Source: Cyclobacteriaceae bacterium
GTDB taxonomy: Bacteria > Bacteroidota > Bacteroidia > Cytophagales > Cyclobacteriaceae
Reading direction: 5' to 3'
Assembly: GCA_019638235.1 (NCBI GenBank)
Contig: JAHBUE010000001.1
Coordinates: 2,466,492 to 2,530,491, forward strand
DNA: 64,000 bases
Shown here: in pieces, positions 62,940 to 64,000 of the stretch
How the letters are laid out: the number at the start of each line of letters is the position of its first letter
Numbering within the stretch: position 1 is the first letter of the stretch
Translations under genes and position numbers: made by a program
The notes under the pieces: generated by a model
Seen by the model: the letters and a program-made list of their open reading frames with translations, nothing else
What the model was told of the DNA's origin: nothing
Database searches by the model: none

Positions 62940-63473
62940 ATGAACTTAGAAAAGGAAATTCTTAAAGAACATAGCAAGGCGCAAACGCTTAGAATTGTAC
63001 GATACATCGGCCATGACGCTGAACGGTTTGCAGAATTGGTGAGCCTTTTCCTCAAAGGCCCATACCGGCTAACGCAACGGTCAGCCTGGCCATTGAGTAT
63101 TTGTGTTGAGCATTACCCGGAATTGGTAAAACCTCATCTTAAAAAACTCATCAAAAACCTCAGGCAACCTTCGTTGCACAATGCTGTAAAACGAAACACC
63201 ATGCGCTTACTGCAATTTGTTAACATCCCGAAAGGTTTGCATGGCGAAGTGGTGTCGTTGTGTTTTGATTACCTCCAGGACAATAAAGAGGCCATTGCAG
63301 TTCGTGCCTTTTCGATGACGGTGCTTGCCAACATTGTCCAGACCAACCCTGAACTGAAACGCGAACTTGCCCTTGTGCTTGAAGATATTATGCCCTACGG
63401 CTCGGCAGGATTGATTTCAAGGGCACGAAAAACGTTAAAACAAATTAAGCATACCAACCCGATAAGCGCATGA
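62940..63473 (+). CDS. HEAT-repeat-like helical protein
   Basis: 177-residue protein with paired helices such as FAELVSLFLKGPYRLTQRSA, NAVKRNTMRLLQFVNIPKG and AVRAFSMTVLANIVQTNPEL, spaced as in HEAT repeats. Soluble, no signal peptide, basic C-terminus (RARKTLKQIKHTNP). Family function unknown; helical repeats usually bind other proteins. It stands apart from the next gene by 245 bp. Confidence 0.6.
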   Translation: MNLEKEILKEHSKAQTLRIVRYIGHDAERFAELVSLFLKGPYRLTQRSAWPLSICVEHYPELVKPHLKKLIKNLRQPSLHNAVKRNTMRLLQFVNIPKGLHGEVVSLCFDYLQDNKEAIAVRAFSMTVLANIVQTNPELKRELALVLEDIMPYGSAGLISRARKTLKQIKHTNPISA

Positions 63474-63718
63474 ATGTGTTTGTTATTATGAGTATCTGCT
63501 TTTAATCTTAAACCACAGATGTTTTGTTTGCACTGTCAAGACACTGAAGCTATATATCCCCGGCAAAGTCGGGATATGCTTTGCTGAAATAACAAATAAG
63601 TAGCCATAGTTTTGTGGCATCCATGCCTTTGGCACAGGCAAAAATCACAATAGGCGGGTATAATATTGTACGAAGCCTACCTATGTATCTATGTGTTTAA
63701 TAATATATCTTTAGGGCT
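63474..63718. other. Intergenic stretch before the last gene
   Basis: Holds one small hairpin (ATCCCCGGCAAAGTCGGGAT near 63556) and a TATCTTTA resembling a -7 box (63706-63713) just before the next ATG. No reading frame that I would support. Confidence 0.4.
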
Positions 63719-64000
63719 ATGAGAAACCGGAAAGAATGGCTTTTTACCCTGCTTTTGTTGGCGATTACCCCAACCCTGTTTGCCCAAACTGATATTGACC
63801 GGCTGGAGCCTTACCACCCGGCCCTTATGGATAGCCGCATCACGCTCGACTTAGACACGTACTACTTTGTTGCAGAAAATAAATTCTATTCATTCAAACC
63901 CGGCTTTGTTTACGGCCTGCCCGGAAAACGGCACGCTATGGGCATTGCCCTGCCGGTAGTGCACTCTATTTTCAGTGGCGACTTTGCGGGTTTTGAAAAT
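63719..64000 (+). CDS. Exported protein, start only (cut by window edge)
   Basis: The frame is open from ATG 63719 to the window end (94 codons). A clear signal peptide, MRNRKEWLFTLLLLAITP then TLFAQ, is followed by beta-strand-like sequence (ITLDLDTYYFVAENKFYSF, VYGLPGKRHAMGIALPVVHS), which may be the start of an outer-membrane barrel. Alternation of polar and hydrophobic residues supports that, but the family cannot be named from this part. Confidence 0.7.
   Translation, partial: MRNRKEWLFTLLLLAITPTLFAQTDIDRLEPYHPALMDSRITLDLDTYYFVAENKFYSFKPGFVYGLPGKRHAMGIALPVVHSIFSGDFAGFEN

Noticed and set aside
1..64000. tRNA, rRNA, CRISPR arrays, phage or complete insertion sequences
   Set aside because: No cloverleaf, spacer-repeat series, integrase, transposase catalytic domain or rRNA segment was seen; the IS1595-like domain at 11 kb is part of a regulator and lacks the catalytic half.

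Overview
The window looks like chromosomal DNA from a member of the Bacteroidota, most likely a Cytophagales-type soil or water bacterium. The grounds are two SusC/SusD pairs, many lipoproteins with a Cys lipobox, promoters of the Bacteroidota form (TTG, about 19 bases, TAnnTTTG), little Shine-Dalgarno signal, and several Bacteroidota-centred families (DUF3667, DUF4256, DUF6157, 7TMR-DISM proteins). I saw no rRNA, tRNA, phage, complete insertion sequence or CRISPR array. Assignments come from reading motifs by eye; no database search was run.

Region 1 (about 1.3-12.7 kb) is a polysaccharide utilisation locus on the minus strand: SusC, SusD, a SusE/F-like lipoprotein and two GH30 lipoproteins. 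Upstream on the same strand lies an unusual regulator: a 7TM membrane sensor joined through a coiled coil to the zinc ribbon and helical DNA-binding part of an IS1595-type transposase, without the transposase catalytic domain. Two copies of a TTGATACGCTTTAA element lie upstream of the susC promoter. Fungal or other beta-glucan is the likely substrate, by inference from GH30.

Region 2 (12.9-19.6 kb) holds ordinary genes: a membrane glycosyltransferase, a bestrophin-like channel, DUF6157, TfoX-N, a 45-residue membrane peptide, a CocE/NonD hydrolase and a DUF4595-like lipoprotein.

Region 3 (19.6-34.5 kb) is one long minus-strand operon: ribokinase, SusC, SusD, three exported ADP-ribosylglycohydrolase-family proteins, two exported double-domain esterases and a GRP-type sugar transporter. 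I read it as a system that imports and dismantles ribosylated compounds (ADP-ribose conjugates, nucleosides or acylated ribosides) and feeds ribose to ribokinase. Region 4 (34.9-39.4 kb) is a DASS carboxylate transporter, a citrate lyase acyl-carrier/beta-subunit fusion (CitD-CitE) and citrate lyase alpha. Both operons have the same promoter layout: a TTTTTTGG -33 element, a LacI-like CAAACG(A/T)TTG palindrome in the spacer, and TAnnTTTG 24 bases further on. A ribosyl-compound operon and a citrate operon therefore appear to share a regulator that is not encoded here. A decayed arsenate reductase tail abuts the end of citF.

Region 5 (39.6-64 kb) is mixed: a helical protein of unknown role, an 84-bp MITE/REP-like element, MaoC dehydratase, DUF3667, ThuA-like, a PAS-PAS histidine kinase, an amidohydrolase, a GNAT remnant, penicillin acylase, rhodanese, acyl-CoA oxidase-like enzyme, CorC/HlyC protein, nitronate monooxygenase, ABC-F ATPase, a membrane hydrolase, a PIN-domain toxin-antitoxin pair, a cardiolipin synthase-like enzyme, two small unknown proteins and the start of an exported protein cut by the window edge.
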